Source: Caulobacter sp. (lineage in GTDB: Bacteria > Pseudomonadota > Alphaproteobacteria > Caulobacterales > Caulobacteraceae). Taken from it: a stretch of 64,000 nucleotides of DNA. Every line of letters starts with the position of its first letter. Position 1 is the first letter of the stretch. The position numbers and the translations under genes are program-made. Where the stretch lies: the NCBI GenBank assembly GCA_030680355.1, contig JAUXVF010000026.1, positions 62,001-126,000 of the forward strand, given 5' to 3'. Under the pieces are notes generated by a model that was not told where the DNA came from, did no database searches, and saw only the letters and a list, made by a program, of their open reading frames with translations. This document shows, piece after piece, positions 37,537 to 48,295 of this stretch.

Positions 37537-38766
37537 ATGGACTACAAGGCTGCTTTCCGGAACGCCGTTGAATTGGTGAGGGAAGAAGGACGCTACCGCG
37601 TCTTTGCTGATCTCAAGCGCCATCGCGGTGATTTTCCCCGCGCCACCTGGACGCAGGACGACGGATCCGAATCCGAGATCGTCGTCTGGTGCTCGAACGA
37701 CTATCTCGGCCAGGGGCAGAACCCCGTCGTTCTTGACGCCATGCACGCGGCCATCGACGCCAACGGCTCAGGCTCGGGCGGCACCCGCAACATCTCCGGA
37801 ACCACGCATTACCACGTCGAGCTAGAGCATGAGCTCGCCGACCTCCATGGCAAGGACGCGGCGCTTCTGTTCACATCGGGGTACGTCGCCAACGAGGCGG
37901 CCCTGGCCACGCTGCAGAAGGTTCTGCCGGGCCTGATCACCTTCTCCGACGCTTTGAACCACGCCTCAATGATCGCCGGCATCCGCAACGGCGGCGGGCA
38001 ACGCCATGTCTTCCGTCACAATGATCTGGACCATCTCGAGGAACTGCTGGCCGCCGCGCCGGCCGACGCGCCCAAGCTGATCGCCTTCGAGAGCGTCTAT
38101 TCGATGGACGGCGACATCGCTGACCTGGCCGGGACGATCGCCCTGGCGAAAAAATACGGCGCCCTGACCTATCTCGACGAAGTCCATGCGGTCGGCCTCT
38201 ACGGGGACCGCGGCGCCGGCGTCGCCGAGCGCGATGGCGTCATGGCCGACATCGATATCGTCGAGGGCACCCTCGGCAAGGCGTTTGGCGTAATGGGCGG
38301 CTATATCGCCGGCGACACCGATATGGTCGACGCCATCCGCCTTTATGCCTCCGGATTCATCTTCACGACCTCGCTGCCGCCGGCCCTGACGGCCGGCGCC
38401 CTGGCGTCCGTGCGTTGGCTCAAGGCGCATAACGAGGTTCGCGAACATCACCAGGAACGCGCCGCGACCCTCAAGGCCATGATGAAGGACGCGGGTCTGC
38501 CGGTTATGGACAGTTCGGTCAGCCACATCGTTCCGGTGATGGTCGGGGACGCGGTGCACTGCAAACTGGTCTCGGACATGCTGCTCCAGGACCACGGCAT
38601 CTACGTGCAGCCGATCAACTATCCGACCGTGCCGCGCGGCACAGAACGCCTGCGCTTCACGCCCACGCCGTTCCACACCGACGCCATGATGCGTGATCTC
38701 GTCGCGTCCCTGGAATCGTTGTGGGCGCGCTGCAACATCGCCCGCGTCGGTGGTGTCGCAGCCTAA
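37537..38766 (+). CDS. hemA: 5-aminolevulinate synthase (C4 pathway)
   Basis: 409 residues from ATG 37537 ([20 protein letters not shown]). It is a PLP enzyme: the cofactor lysine is in [14 protein letters not shown], and [20 protein letters not shown] is a glycine-rich substrate region. It condenses glycine with succinyl-CoA to start haem synthesis, an alphaproteobacterial trait. An FNR/FixK-like box lies about 200 bp upstream, and glyA, which handles glycine, is nearby downstream. Confidence 0.97.
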   Translation: MDYKAAFRNAVELVREEGRYRVFADLKRHRGDFPRATWTQDDGSESEIVVWCSNDYLGQGQNPVVLDAMHAAIDANGSGSGGTRNISGTTHYHVELEHELADLHGKDAALLFTSGYVANEAALATLQKVLPGLITFSDALNHASMIAGIRNGGGQRHVFRHNDLDHLEELLAAAPADAPKLIAFESVYSMDGDIADLAGTIALAKKYGALTYLDEVHAVGLYGDRGAGVAERDGVMADIDIVEGTLGKAFGVMGGYIAGDTDMVDAIRLYASGFIFTTSLPPALTAGALASVRWLKAHNEVREHHQERAATLKAMMKDAGLPVMDSSVSHIVPVMVGDAVHCKLVSDMLLQDHGIYVQPINYPTVPRGTERLRFTPTPFHTDAMMRDLVASLESLWARCNIARVGGVAA

Positions 38767-38778
38767 GATCAGCCGGAG

Positions 38779-39207
38779 CTAGTCCCGCCGCCTCACGCCC
38801 CTGCCAAGTCCGATACTTTTCGCGAGTTCCGAACGGCGCTCCGCGTAGGCCGGCGCGACCATGGGGTAGTCAGGCGCGAGATTCCATTTCCGACGGTAGT
38901 CCTCCGGACTCATGTCGAAATGGGAGCGCAGGTATCGTTTCAGCATCTTCAGCTGGGCGCCGTCTTCAAGACAGACGATGTGATCGCGTTGAACCGAACG
39001 CGACACGGGGACGGCGGGCTTCTGCCGTTCAGCCGGCGCGGCCGGGACCTCAGCCGAGCCCGCCAGCGCGCCATGCACCGATCGGATCAGTTCGGGGAGG
39101 GCGGACGCGGCAATCGAATTGCGACCCACATAGGCGTTCACGATGTCGGCGGTGCAGGACACAAGGTCCATATCCGACATCTGTTGGGTCTCATTCTCGA
39201 CTGTCAT
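38779..39207 (-). CDS. MucR/Ros-family transcriptional regulator with an altered zinc site
   Basis: 142 residues from ATG 39207. The C-terminal Ros/MucR domain has [35 protein letters not shown] and [19 protein letters not shown]. In most family members the KRHL histidine binds zinc; here it is a tyrosine (KRYL), so the finger may not bind zinc. MucR proteins control surface polysaccharides, motility and cell-cycle genes. It is divergent from the glyA leader by about 60 bp. Confidence 0.88.
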   Translation of the reverse strand: MTVENETQQMSDMDLVSCTADIVNAYVGRNSIAASALPELIRSVHGALAGSAEVPAAPAERQKPAVPVSRSVQRDHIVCLEDGAQLKMLKRYLRSHFDMSPEDYRRKWNLAPDYPMVAPAYAERRSELAKSIGLGRGVRRRD

Positions 39208-39269
39208 CAACCGGACTCCTTCACAAGCATGGCCATACGATCCTCTCCCCAAAACGGGGAGGAGACAAA

Positions 39270-39356
39270 ATGAACGCGTCTCGCGGCGGCCGGTTCCGAT
39301 TGATCAAGACGACATCATCGCTAAAGAGGGCGCGCCAGCGCCGCAGCCAGGGGTAA
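39270..39356 (+). CDS. 28-residue arginine-rich leader ORF upstream of glyA
   Basis: ATG 39270 follows GGAGG by seven bases. That ribosome-binding site lies in the right arm of a hairpin (CTCCCC, AAAAC loop, GGGGAG at 39245-39261). The product begins [20 protein letters not shown] and is very basic. Its TAA (39354-39356) is 4 bp before the glyA ATG, so it could couple or gate glyA translation. It could also be chance. Confidence 0.45.
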   Translation: MNASRGGRFRLIKTTSSLKRARQRRSQG

Positions 39357-39360
39357 AGCC

Positions 39361-40653
39361 ATGACCACCACCACTTCCGTTCGCCCTGCCTTCTTCGGCG
39401 CCGACCTCGCCACGGCCGATCCCGATATCGCGGCGGCTATCAGCCATGAACTGGAGCGTCAGCGGAACCAGATCGAACTGATCGCCTCGGAAAACATCGT
39501 CTCGCGCGCCGTCCTTGAGGCGCAGGGCTCGATCCTGACCAACAAGTATGCCGAGGGCTACCCGGGCAAGCGCTACTACGGCGGCTGTGAATACATCGAC
39601 GTCCTGGAGCAGCTGGCCATCGACCGGGCCAAGGCCCTGTTCGGGGCCGGTTTCGCCAATGTGCAGCCGCATTCGGGCGCCCAGGCCAACCAGGCGGTGT
39701 TCATGGCCCTGCTCAAGCCGGGCGACACCTTCATGGGCATGGATCTGGCCGCCGGCGGCCACCTGACCCACGGCAGCCCCGCCAACCAGTCCGGCAAATG
39801 GTTCAAGCCGGTGGCCTACACGGTGCGCCAGGACGATCAGCACATTGACTACGACAACGTCGCCGAGGTCGCCGAGCGCGAAAAGCCCAAGCTGATCATC
39901 GCCGGGGGCTCGGCCTACGGCCGCGCCATCGATTTCAAGCGCTTCCGGGAAATCGCCGATTCCGTCGGCGCCTATCTGATGGTCGACATGGCCCACTATG
40001 CCGGACTGGTCGCTGGCGGCGCCTATCCCAACCCGGTGCCGCACGCTCATGTGGTGACCACGACCACTCACAAGACGCTGCGCGGACCGCGCGGCGGTCT
40101 GGTGCTGACCAACGACGAAGCCATCGCCAAGAAGATCAACTCGGCCGTCTTCCCGGGTCTGCAGGGCGGACCGCTGGAGCATGTCATCGCCGCCAAGGCC
40201 GTGGCCTTCGCTGAAGCCATGCGGCCCGACTTCAAGGACTACGCCGCCCAGGTGGTGGTCAACGCCCGCGCCTTGGCCGAAACCCTCGTCGAGGCGGGCC
40301 TGGCCATCGTCTCGGGCGGCACCGACAGTCATGTCATGCTGGTCGATCTGCGTCCCAAGGGCGTGACCGGCCGTGACGCCGAGGCGTCGCTGGAGCGGGC
40401 TCATATGACCTGCAACAAGAACGGCATCCCGTTCGACACCGCGCCCTTCACCATCACTTCGGGCGTGCGTCTGGGAACCCCGGCCGGCACAACGCGCGGC
40501 TTTGGCGAGTCCGAGTTCCGCCAGATCGGCCATTGGATCGGCGAAGTCGTCGACGGCCTTGCCGCCAATGGCGCCGAGGGCAATGCGGCGGTCGAAACAA
40601 AGGTCCGCGAACAGGTTCTGGCGTTGACGGCGCGGTTCCCCATCTACAACTAA
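39361..40653 (+). CDS. glyA: serine hydroxymethyltransferase
   Basis: 430 residues. The PLP lysine is in [14 protein letters not shown], with [20 protein letters not shown] and [18 protein letters not shown] earlier. It interconverts serine and glycine and supplies methylene-tetrahydrofolate. AGGGG seven bases before ATG 39361 is its own ribosome-binding site, inside the end of the leader ORF. nrdR follows after 28 bp. A glycine riboswitch was looked for and not seen. Confidence 0.97.
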   Translation: MTTTTSVRPAFFGADLATADPDIAAAISHELERQRNQIELIASENIVSRAVLEAQGSILTNKYAEGYPGKRYYGGCEYIDVLEQLAIDRAKALFGAGFANVQPHSGAQANQAVFMALLKPGDTFMGMDLAAGGHLTHGSPANQSGKWFKPVAYTVRQDDQHIDYDNVAEVAEREKPKLIIAGGSAYGRAIDFKRFREIADSVGAYLMVDMAHYAGLVAGGAYPNPVPHAHVVTTTTHKTLRGPRGGLVLTNDEAIAKKINSAVFPGLQGGPLEHVIAAKAVAFAEAMRPDFKDYAAQVVVNARALAETLVEAGLAIVSGGTDSHVMLVDLRPKGVTGRDAEASLERAHMTCNKNGIPFDTAPFTITSGVRLGTPAGTTRGFGESEFRQIGHWIGEVVDGLAANGAEGNAAVETKVREQVLALTARFPIYN

Positions 40654-40681
40654 TAGCGACGGCCGCCGGGAGGGGCCCCAT

Positions 40682-41152
40682 ATGCGCTGCCCGTTCTGTG
40701 GTCACATGGAAAGTCAGGTGAAGGACAGTCGCCCGTCGGAAGACGGCGCGGCGATCCGCAGGCGTCGGCTGTGCCCCGAGTGCGGAGGCCGGTTCACGAC
40801 CTTCGAACGCGTGCAGCTGCGCGAGTTGACGATCGTCAAACGTTCGGGCCGCCGCGCGCCGTTCGAGCGCGAAAAACTGGTGCGCTCCATCTCCATCGCC
40901 ACGCGGAAGCGGCCGGTGGAGCCCGAGCGTGTCGACCGGCTGATCAATGGCATCGTGCGGCAGCTGGAAAGCATGGGCGAAACCGAACTGGCCAGCCATG
41001 TGGTCGGCGAGATGGTCATGAAAGCCCTCAAGTCGCTCGATGACGTGGCCTATGTCCGCTACGCCTCGGTCTATCGAGACTTCAAACACACCGACGACTT
41101 CGCCCAGTTCCTCAGCGCCGAGGGCCTTGGCGACGAGCCGGAGGAGGACTGA
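40682..41152 (+). CDS. nrdR: transcriptional repressor NrdR
   Basis: 156 residues. The N-terminal zinc ribbon is MRCPFCG ... [10 protein letters not shown] (Cys3, 6, 31, 34), followed by an ATP-cone domain with [20 protein letters not shown] sequence ([19 protein letters not shown]). NrdR senses dATP/ATP and represses ribonucleotide reductase genes. It is the usual first gene ahead of ribD in proteobacteria. The ribosome-binding site GGGAGGGG precedes the start. Confidence 0.96.
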   Translation: MRCPFCGHMESQVKDSRPSEDGAAIRRRRLCPECGGRFTTFERVQLRELTIVKRSGRRAPFEREKLVRSISIATRKRPVEPERVDRLINGIVRQLESMGETELASHVVGEMVMKALKSLDDVAYVRYASVYRDFKHTDDFAQFLSAEGLGDEPEED

Positions 41153-41154
41153 GC

Positions 41155-41802
41155 TTGGGCGTCACGCTCAAGCTGGCCACTTCCCTCGACGGACGCATCG
41201 CCACGGCGGCGGGGGAGAGTCGCTGGATCACCGGGCCGCTGGCCCGCGAACAGGTGCATCGACTGCGCGCCCTGAACCAGGCGGTGCTGGTCGGTGTCGA
41301 GACGGCGATCGCCGACGATCCTGAGCTGACCGTCCGGCTGTCGGATTTCGCCGGCGTTCAGCCGACGCGGGTGGTGCTCGACAGTCGCCAGCGTTTGCCG
41401 ATGACCTCGAAACTGGTTCGTGAAGCGGCTCGGCTGCCGACTGTGGTCGTCACCGGGCAGAAACCAAACAAGCGTTTGACTGACGCGGGGGTGACCGTGC
41501 TTCAGGTGGCGGCGGTTGATGGTCGGCCAGGTGCGAAGGCTGCGCTGGAGGCGCTGAGGGCTGAGATCGGTATGGAAATGAACATCCTGATCGAGGGCGG
41601 CGGCCAGGTCGCGGCCAGTTTCCTGGCGGCGGGCCTGGTCGATCAGATCGAGTGGTTTCGGGCTCCGATCATCTTGGGCGACGAGGGGCGACCGGCGGTC
41701 GGAGCCTTCACGTTGAATGAACTCGCCGCCGCGCCGCGGTTCCGCAGGGTTGCGGTCGAGCCGGTCGGGGACGATCTGTGGGAGCGGTACGAGAAAGTCT
41801 GA
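41155..41802 (+). CDS. ribD: riboflavin biosynthesis reductase RibD, reductase domain only
   Basis: 215 residues from TTG 41155, with GGAGGAGG seven bases before it. It begins directly at the reductase domain (VTLKLATSLDGRIATAAGES), with RVVLDSRQRLP and ILIEGGGQVAASFLAAGLVD. The usual N-terminal deaminase domain with its HAE and PCxxxGRTPPC zinc motifs is missing, and nrdR ends 2 bp upstream, so there is no room for it. The enzyme can do the NADPH reduction in riboflavin synthesis, but another protein must do the deamination. Confidence 0.9.
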   Translation: MGVTLKLATSLDGRIATAAGESRWITGPLAREQVHRLRALNQAVLVGVETAIADDPELTVRLSDFAGVQPTRVVLDSRQRLPMTSKLVREAARLPTVVVTGQKPNKRLTDAGVTVLQVAAVDGRPGAKAALEALRAEIGMEMNILIEGGGQVAASFLAAGLVDQIEWFRAPIILGDEGRPAVGAFTLNELAAAPRFRRVAVEPVGDDLWERYEKV

Positions 41803-42401
41803 TGTTCACCGGAATTGTCACCGATGTCGGTCGTGTGCGCACTGTGCGCGAGACCAACCGCGACCGCCGCTTCGAGATCGAGACCGCCTACGACCTGTCG
41901 ACGGTCGATCTCGGGGCGTCGATATCCCATGCCGGCTGCTGCCTGACGGTCGTGGAGAAGGGCGAGGGCTGGTTCGCGGTCGAGGTGTCGGGCGAAACCC
42001 TGTCCCTGACCACCCTCGATCAGTGGCGGGAAGGGGCGCCGGTCAATCTCGAGCGCGCCGCCCGCCTCGGCGGCGAGATGGGCGGCCACATCGTCTCCGG
42101 TCACGTCGATGGGGTGGGCGAGGTTCTGTCCGTCGAAGCCGAGGGCGGATCTCACCGGCTGCGCGTCCGGGCGCCGCGTCCGCTGCACCGTCTGATCGCC
42201 GCCAAAGGCTCGATTACCGTCGAGGGCGTCTCCCTGACGGTCAACGAAGTCGAGGACGATGTCTTCGGCCTCAACATCATTCCCCACACCTGGGACGTCA
42301 CCACCCTTGGCCGTTTGACGGCCGGATCCCGGGTCAATCTCGAAATCGACATGCTGGCGCGTTACCTCGCCCGGTGGCAGGAGACCGCTGACCATGAGTG
42401 A
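41802..42401 (+). CDS. ribE: riboflavin synthase alpha chain
   Basis: 199 residues, beginning MFTGIVTDVGRV and containing two lumazine-binding barrels; GGHIVSGHVDGVGEV opens the second. The enzyme dismutates two dimethyl-ribityl-lumazines to riboflavin and the pyrimidine precursor. Its ATG overlaps the ribD stop by one base (TGATG), and its end overlaps ribBA by 8 bp, showing one coupled operon. Confidence 0.96.
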   Translation: MFTGIVTDVGRVRTVRETNRDRRFEIETAYDLSTVDLGASISHAGCCLTVVEKGEGWFAVEVSGETLSLTTLDQWREGAPVNLERAARLGGEMGGHIVSGHVDGVGEVLSVEAEGGSHRLRVRAPRPLHRLIAAKGSITVEGVSLTVNEVEDDVFGLNIIPHTWDVTTLGRLTAGSRVNLEIDMLARYLARWQETADHE

Positions 42402-43515
42402 AGACACCCCCATCTCGCCGATCGAGGACATCATCGAGGACGCCCGCAACGGGCGGCCCTACATCCTGGTCGACGCCGAGGATCGTGAGAACGAGGGCGA
42501 TGTCATCATCCCCGCCCAGTTCGCCACGCCCGATCAGATCAATTTCATGGCCCGCCACGCCCGCGGCCTGATCTGCCTGTCGATCACCAACGAGCGCGCC
42601 CGCGAGCTGCGGCTGCCGCCGATGACGGCCGAGAACCGCGAGAGCATGACCACGGCCTTCACCGTCTCGATCGAGGCGAAGGATGGCGTGACCACCGGCA
42701 TTTCGGCCCACGACCGATCCCACACCGTCGCCGTGGCCATCGATCCGAGCAAGGGTCCCGACGACATCGTCTCGCCCGGCCATGTTTTTCCGCTGGTCGC
42801 TCGTGACGGCGGCGTGCTGGTTCGCGCCGGCCACACCGAGGCCGCTGTGGACATCTCCCGACTGGCCGGCCTGATCCCCAGCGGTGTGATCTGCGAGATC
42901 ATGAAGGACGACGGGACGATGGCCCGGCTTCCGGACCTGGTCGCCTTCGCCCAGCTTCACGGCTTGAAGATCGGCACCATCGCCGACCTGATCGCCTATC
43001 GCCGCCGCACCGAACGCCAGGTCGAGCGCGCCCTTGAGACGCCTTTCACCAGCGTTCACGGCGGCGAGTTCCGCATGATCGTCTACCGCAGCACCGTCGA
43101 CCGCTGCGAGCATGTCGTGCTGGTCAAGGGCCGCGTCGAACCGGACCGCCCAACGCTGGTGCGCATGCATCAGGTCGATATCGCCGGGGACATGCTCGGG
43201 TTTGTCGGCGCGCGCAGGGACTATGTGCCGGCCGCGCTGCGGGCGATCGGGGCCCACGACGGGGCGGGCGTGGCGGTGTTTATCCGCGATCCGAACCCGG
43301 CCTCGCTTTCCGAACGCTACGGCGGGGAGTATGCGGCGGGGAGCCAGTACAGGAACAATGCGCTGCGCGACTACGGTGTCGGCGCGCAGATCCTGCTGGA
43401 CCTGGGGGTGAGAGACATGGTCCTGCTCACGTCCAGTCCGTTCAAACCCGCCGCCCTCGAAGGGTACGGGCTCAGGATCGTGGGGCGTCAGCCCATCGAG
43501 ACCCCCGAGGAGTAG
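42394..43515 (+). CDS. ribB: 3,4-dihydroxy-2-butanone 4-phosphate synthase fused to a degenerate GTP-cyclohydrolase-II domain (RibBX-like)
   Basis: 373 residues. The N-terminal RibB half is intact ([52 protein letters not shown]). The C-terminal half keeps the RibA outline ([37 protein letters not shown]), but the zinc cysteines are gone: [20 protein letters not shown] replaces the usual CLTGD...RCDCG block, and the RxEGRGIGL segment is also lost. So it can make dihydroxybutanone phosphate but probably not open GTP. Confidence 0.92.
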   Translation: MSEDTPISPIEDIIEDARNGRPYILVDAEDRENEGDVIIPAQFATPDQINFMARHARGLICLSITNERARELRLPPMTAENRESMTTAFTVSIEAKDGVTTGISAHDRSHTVAVAIDPSKGPDDIVSPGHVFPLVARDGGVLVRAGHTEAAVDISRLAGLIPSGVICEIMKDDGTMARLPDLVAFAQLHGLKIGTIADLIAYRRRTERQVERALETPFTSVHGGEFRMIVYRSTVDRCEHVVLVKGRVEPDRPTLVRMHQVDIAGDMLGFVGARRDYVPAALRAIGAHDGAGVAVFIRDPNPASLSERYGGEYAAGSQYRNNALRDYGVGAQILLDLGVRDMVLLTSSPFKPAALEGYGLRIVGRQPIETPEE

Positions 43516-43519
43516 CCGA

Positions 43520-43984
43520 ATGCCCGCTGAAAAGGTCCGCATCCTGATCGTGGAGGGGCGTTTCTATTCGGAGCTGTCCGACGAACTGCTGCGCGGGGCG
43601 GTCGACGCCATCACGGCGGTCGGAGCGGAGTATGAGGTGATCACCGTGCCCGGGGCGCTGGAGATCCCCGCCGTCATCGCCCTGGCCGAGGAAGCCGGCC
43701 AACGGCCTACGGGCGCGCCGTTCGATGGCTATGTGGCGCTGGGCTGTGTGATCCGCGGCGAAACCTATCATTTCGAGATCGTCTCCAATGAAACCTCGCG
43801 GGGCCTGATGGACCTGGCCGTGGGCAAGGGTCTGGCGATCGGCAACGGTGTTCTGACCGTCGAGGACGAGGAGCAGGCCTGGGCCCGCGCCCGGGTTTCG
43901 GAAGGCGACAAGGGCGGCGGCGCGGCGCGCGCCTGCCTGGAAGTGTTGAGTATCAAGAGCCGCCTGCTGGGATTGTCGCGATGA
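43520..43984 (+). CDS. ribH: 6,7-dimethyl-8-ribityllumazine synthase
   Basis: 154 residues. The conserved [18 protein letters not shown] and [20 protein letters not shown] segments form the active site, where the histidine of the second motif acts. It joins the pyrimidine intermediate to dihydroxybutanone phosphate, the step before riboflavin synthase. It starts 4 bp after ribBA and overlaps nusB in an ATGA junction. Confidence 0.96.
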   Translation: MPAEKVRILIVEGRFYSELSDELLRGAVDAITAVGAEYEVITVPGALEIPAVIALAEEAGQRPTGAPFDGYVALGCVIRGETYHFEIVSNETSRGLMDLAVGKGLAIGNGVLTVEDEEQAWARARVSEGDKGGGAARACLEVLSIKSRLLGLSR

Positions 43985-44511
43985 CCGCCGAAAACAAACC
44001 CGCCTCTCTCAAGGCCGCCTATGAGAAGCTGGTCGCCGCGACCGAGGGCCGGCCGACACCCATGAGCGGCAAGGCCCGTCGCGCCCGCACCGTCGCCCGC
44101 CTGGCCGCCGTGCAGGCCCTCTATCAGATGGAACTGGCGGGCGCGGGCGTTGACGCCGTGGTCCGGGAATTCATCGAGCACCGCTTCGACAGCGACATGG
44201 AGGGCGAGACCCTCGCCGAGGCGGATGAAGTGTTCTTCGCCGAACTGGTCAAGGGCGTGGTCTCCGAGCAGGACTCCATTGATGGAGCCATCACCCACCG
44301 GCTCGCCACCGGTTGGCGGCTGGAGCGGATCGACGCCACCCTGCGCGCCATTCTCAGGGCCGGCGCCTGGGAGCTGGTGCGTCGACCCGACGTGCCCGTC
44401 GAGGTGGCCATCGATGAATATGTCGAGATCGCCAAGTCGTTCTTCGAAGGGCCGGAACCCGGCTTCGTCAACGGCGCCCTGGACGGCATAGCGCGCGATG
44501 CCCGGGGATGA
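43981..44511 (+). CDS. nusB: transcription antitermination factor NusB
   Basis: 176 residues. The NusB domain begins around residue 35 ([18 protein letters not shown]) and has [20 protein letters not shown] and [23 protein letters not shown] near the end. With NusE it binds boxA RNA in rRNA antitermination. The N-terminal 30-residue extension is longer than in E. coli. It overlaps ribH and thiL, the conserved rib-nusB-thiL order. Confidence 0.96.
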   Translation: MTAENKPASLKAAYEKLVAATEGRPTPMSGKARRARTVARLAAVQALYQMELAGAGVDAVVREFIEHRFDSDMEGETLAEADEVFFAELVKGVVSEQDSIDGAITHRLATGWRLERIDATLRAILRAGAWELVRRPDVPVEVAIDEYVEIAKSFFEGPEPGFVNGALDGIARDARG

Positions 44512-45433
44512 ATTCGACTGGATCGCGCGGCTCCTGAGGCCGTTGACCCGGGGCGCGCCCGAAGCCCTCGACCTGCTCGATGACGCCGCAGTGCTTCCGT
44601 CCCGTCCCGGCTATGACCTGGTCGTGACCAAGGACGCCATGGTCGCGGGGGTGCATTTTCTGGCGGATGACCCGCTTGATCTGGTCGCCCGCAAACTCCT
44701 CCGCGTGAATCTGTCCGACCTCGCCGCCAAGGGCGCGGAGCCCTATGGCTACCTTCTGAGCACGGCCTGGCCGCGCGATACGGCCTGGGCGGACAAGGCG
44801 CGGTTCGCCTCTGGCCTCGCCGAGGACGGCGACGCCTTCAACCTTATCCTGCTGGGCGGCGACACCGTTTCAACCCCTGGTCCTCTGACACTCACGGCGA
44901 CCCTGCTGGGCTGGGTTCCACAGGGGCGGGCGATCCTGCGCCGGGGCGCCAGTCCGGGCGACCGGCTGGCCGTCAGCGGCGTTATCGGCGACGGCTGGCT
45001 GGGTCTCCAGGCGGCGCGGGGCGAGCTGGACAGTCCGAAACTGGCGGAACGCTACAGGCTGCCCCAGCCCCGACTGGATCTGGTCGAGGCGCTCAGAGGT
45101 CATGCGCGGGCCGCCGCCGACGTCTCCGACGGTCTGCTCGCCGACGCCGGTCACCTGGCCACGGTCAGCGGCTGCCGGGTGGTCATTGATCTGGGTTTGA
45201 CGCCGCTATCGCCCGAAGCGGCCCGGTGGCTTGCGACTCAGGCGGACGAGGCTTCGGGGCGTCTGGCCCTCGCGACCGGCGGCGACGACTACCAGATCGT
45301 CTGCGCCCTGGCCGAAGGCGGCATTCCGGAGGGTTTCACTGTCATCGGCCGGTTCGAGGACGGGGAGGGGACGAGAGTCGTCTTCGCCGGGCAGGATATC
45401 GCGGTTTCCCGGGCCGGCTGGACGCACGGTTAA
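44498..45433 (+). CDS. thiL: thiamine-monophosphate kinase
   Basis: 311 residues. The ATP/magnesium region [42 protein letters not shown] and [11 protein letters not shown] identify ThiL. It phosphorylates thiamine monophosphate to the diphosphate cofactor. It overlaps nusB by 14 bp. DDAAV is preceded by leucine rather than the usual glycine, a small change in a conserved loop. Confidence 0.94.
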   Translation: MPGDEFDWIARLLRPLTRGAPEALDLLDDAAVLPSRPGYDLVVTKDAMVAGVHFLADDPLDLVARKLLRVNLSDLAAKGAEPYGYLLSTAWPRDTAWADKARFASGLAEDGDAFNLILLGGDTVSTPGPLTLTATLLGWVPQGRAILRRGASPGDRLAVSGVIGDGWLGLQAARGELDSPKLAERYRLPQPRLDLVEALRGHARAAADVSDGLLADAGHLATVSGCRVVIDLGLTPLSPEAARWLATQADEASGRLALATGGDDYQIVCALAEGGIPEGFTVIGRFEDGEGTRVVFAGQDIAVSRAGWTHG

Positions 45434-45467
45434 CGCCCCTTTCATCGAGACAGGGTCTGATTGGGCC

Positions 45468-45905
45468 ATGCTTCGTCGTCAGATTTTCACCGTTCTCCCG
45501 TTCGCCCTGATCGCCGGGGCCGCCCGCGCCAATGAGGCCGCGCCGACAGGCGGGGAGGGGCAGTATGTCGACATGGCCCCCGTTGCCCTGCCGATCGTCG
45601 TCCGAAACCGGCTGATCAACTATGTCTTTGTCCATATCCGCATCAATCTGAGCCGTTCGGCCGATGCCCAGAAGGTTCGCGAGAAGGAACCCTGGTTTCG
45701 CGACGCGCTCGTCCGGGCCGGCCACCGCACGCCGTTTACCGTCGCCACCGACTACACGGTAGTGGATGAGGACCGTGTGAAAGCCGCCTTGATGCGGGAC
45801 GCCGCGGCGATCGTCGGCGCCCGAAATCTGCTTTCGGTGACCATCGTTTCCCAGGCCCCCAAGCAACGCCGCGGTCTCCCGCGTCCCCCAACCGCCAAGA
45901 CCTGA
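45468..45905 (+). CDS. exported protein of unknown function, FliL-like in outline
   Basis: 145 residues from ATG 45468 with a signal peptide (FTVLPFALIAGAARANEA). The mature part (YVDMAPVALPIVVRNRLINY, then helices and VGARNLLSVTIVSQA) has the beta-helix-beta outline of FliL C-terminal domains, but similarity is weak. No flagellar gene is adjacent. It follows thiL by 34 bp and may be cotranscribed with it. Confidence 0.7.
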   Translation: MLRRQIFTVLPFALIAGAARANEAAPTGGEGQYVDMAPVALPIVVRNRLINYVFVHIRINLSRSADAQKVREKEPWFRDALVRAGHRTPFTVATDYTVVDEDRVKAALMRDAAAIVGARNLLSVTIVSQAPKQRRGLPRPPTAKT

Positions 45906-45951
45906 TTTCCGCAAACGGAACGGGCAGTTGCCTAGACCCTCTGCTTTTGGC

Positions 45952-46001
45952 AAAGACGGGCGTCTTTTCATTAGGGGGCGTCGATCAACGGCGTCTTTTC
46001 A
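45952..46001 (+). promoter_or_regulatory. hairpin and direct repeat upstream of hppA
   Basis: GGCGTCTTTTCA occurs twice, at 45959-45970 and 45990-46001, 31 bp apart (three helical turns). The first copy also forms AAAGAC-GGGC-GTCTTT with a T run, a possible terminator for the upstream gene. The repeat may be a regulator site for hppA. Confidence 0.35.
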
Positions 46002-46080
46002 AAAGGAAACGAGGGAGCAGGGCGGCGGCTGAACAGCCACGCGAGAACCCTCGACATCAATAAAAAGGGGCGCTTGGACT

Positions 46081-48240
46081 ATGGGTAACGACTTTCTCTG
46101 GCTAGCGATCATCGCCGGTCTGGCCGCCGTGGTTTACGGGGCGATCCAGACCGCGGCCTTGATGCGCAAGTCCCCGGGCAACGCCCGGATGCAAGAAATC
46201 GCCGCGGCGATCCAGGAAGGCGCTCAGGCTTACCTGAACCGTCAGTACACGACGATCGGCCTTGTCGGCGTCGTGGTGATTGTGATCCTCGCCTGGTTCT
46301 TCAAGGGCTGGGAACAGCCGGTCGGCTTCGCCATCGGCGCCATCCTGTCGGGCGCCGCCGGTTTTGTCGGCATGCTGATCTCGGTCCGGGCCAACGTCCG
46401 CACCGCCCAGGCCGCCTCGGAAAGTCTCGCCAAGGGCCTCAACGTCGCCTTCACCTCCGGCGCCGTCACCGGCATGCTGGTGGCCGGTCTGGCCCTGATC
46501 GGGGTCGCTGGCTACTACGCGGTGCTCACCGTCCATCTCGGCAACGCCCCGACAGACCGGGTCGTCATCGACTCGCTGGTCTCGCTGGGCTTCGGCGCCT
46601 CGCTGATCTCGATCTTCGCCCGTCTGGGCGGCGGCATCTTCACCAAGGGCGCTGACGTCGGCGGTGACATGGTCGGCAAGGTTGAAGCCGGCATTCCCGA
46701 AGACGACCCCCGCAACGCCGCGACCATCGCCGACAACGTCGGCGACAACGTCGGCGACTGCGCCGGCATGGCCGCTGACCTGTTCGAGACCTATGCCGTG
46801 ACCACGGTTGCAACCATGGTTCTGGCCGCCATCTTCTTCCGCGGTTCGCCCGAACTGCTGTCGAACATGATGCTGCTGCCGCTGGCCATCTGCGCCATCG
46901 GCATCTTCGCCTCGATCATCGGCGCCTTCTTCGTCCGACTGGGCAAGAGCCAGAACATCATGGGCGCCCTGTACAAGGGCCTCGCCGCCACCGGCATCCT
47001 GTCGGCCGTGGCGCTCTACTTCCTGTTCCCGATGTTCGTCACCGAGCCCATCAGCTTCCTCAACAGCGGCGGGGTCGAAAAGACCTACGGCGCCATGGAG
47101 CTGTTCTGGTGCGGCATTACGGGTCTGGTGATCACCGCCCTGATCGTGATGATCACGGAATACTACACCGGCACCAACTATCGCCCGGTCAAGTCGGTCG
47201 CCCAGGCGTCCGTCTCCGGTCACGGCACCAACGTCATCCAGGGTCTGGCCATGTCGCTGGAGGCCACCGCGCTTCCGGCGCTGGTGATCATCGCCGGCAT
47301 CATTGTCACCTACGGCCTGGCGGGCCTGTTCGGCATCGCCATCGCCGTGACCTCGATGCTGTCCCTGGCCGGCTTCGTCGTCGCCCTGGACGCCTTTGGC
47401 CCCGTCACCGACAACGCCGGCGGCATCGCCGAGATGGCCGGCCTTCCCTCGGAAGTCCGCGTCACCACCGACGCCCTCGACGCCGTGGGCAACACCACCA
47501 AGGCCGTCACCAAGGGCTACGCCATCGGTTCGGCCGGCCTCGGCGCCCTGGTGCTGTTCGCCGCCTATACCGAAGACCTGAAGTTCTTCACGGCTGAAGC
47601 CGCTCCCGGCAGCTTCTTCGACGGGCTCGGCGCGGTCGCCTTCGACCTCTCCAACCCCTACGTCGTGGTCGGCCTGCTGTTCGGCGGCCTGCTGCCCTTC
47701 CTGTTCGGCGGCATGTCGATGACCGCCGTCGGTCGCGCCGCCCAGGCGGTCGTGGTCGAGGTTCGCCGTCAGTTCCGCGAGAACCCCGGCATCATGACCG
47801 GCGAGGTCAAGCCCGAGTACGGCAAGGCCGTCGACATCCTGACCAAGGCCGCGATCCGCGAGATGATCGTGCCCTCGCTGCTGCCGGTCGCGTCCCCGGT
47901 GGTGCTGTTCTTCGTGATCAACGCCATCGCCGGCAAGGTCAACGCCTTCGCCAGCCTCGGCGCCATGCTGATGGGCGTGATCGTCACCGGCCTGTTCGTC
48001 GCCATCTCGATGACCTCGGGCGGCGGCGCCTGGGACAACGCCAAGAAGGTGATCGAAGAAGGCTTCACCGACAGCGACGGCGTCCTGCACGGCAAGGGCT
48101 CTGAAGCCCACAAGGCCGCCGTCACCGGCGACACCGTCGGCGATCCCTACAAGGACACCTCCGGTCCGGCGGTGAACCCGATGATCAAGATCGCCAACAT
48201 CGTGGCTCTGCTGCTGCTGGCGGTCCTGGCCCACAGCTAG
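46081..48240 (+). CDS. hppA: K+-independent H+-translocating inorganic pyrophosphatase
   Basis: 719 residues with about 16 membrane helices. The catalytic motif [20 protein letters not shown], then [20 protein letters not shown], and the GNTTKA sequence are all present. The lysine in GNTTKA marks the K+-independent subclass. The pump uses pyrophosphate to move protons across the membrane. Tandem hairpins end the gene, including a strong terminator at 48296-48329. Confidence 0.96.
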   Translation: MGNDFLWLAIIAGLAAVVYGAIQTAALMRKSPGNARMQEIAAAIQEGAQAYLNRQYTTIGLVGVVVIVILAWFFKGWEQPVGFAIGAILSGAAGFVGMLISVRANVRTAQAASESLAKGLNVAFTSGAVTGMLVAGLALIGVAGYYAVLTVHLGNAPTDRVVIDSLVSLGFGASLISIFARLGGGIFTKGADVGGDMVGKVEAGIPEDDPRNAATIADNVGDNVGDCAGMAADLFETYAVTTVATMVLAAIFFRGSPELLSNMMLLPLAICAIGIFASIIGAFFVRLGKSQNIMGALYKGLAATGILSAVALYFLFPMFVTEPISFLNSGGVEKTYGAMELFWCGITGLVITALIVMITEYYTGTNYRPVKSVAQASVSGHGTNVIQGLAMSLEATALPALVIIAGIIVTYGLAGLFGIAIAVTSMLSLAGFVVALDAFGPVTDNAGGIAEMAGLPSEVRVTTDALDAVGNTTKAVTKGYAIGSAGLGALVLFAAYTEDLKFFTAEAAPGSFFDGLGAVAFDLSNPYVVVGLLFGGLLPFLFGGMSMTAVGRAAQAVVVEVRRQFRENPGIMTGEVKPEYGKAVDILTKAAIREMIVPSLLPVASPVVLFFVINAIAGKVNAFASLGAMLMGVIVTGLFVAISMTSGGGAWDNAKKVIEEGFTDSDGVLHGKGSEAHKAAVTGDTVGDPYKDTSGPAVNPMIKIANIVALLLLAVLAHS

Positions 48241-48295
48241 GACAGATGGCGCGCGTCTTCGGGCGCGCGCCGTCGTCAGTCATCCGATACGACGA

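Noticed and set aside
46102..48234. A 710-codon open frame antisense to hppA, and similar long antisense frames elsewhere (for example 6268-8181 and 13470-16265)
   Set aside because: They mirror high-GC third-position bias of the real genes, show low-complexity composition and match no protein family.
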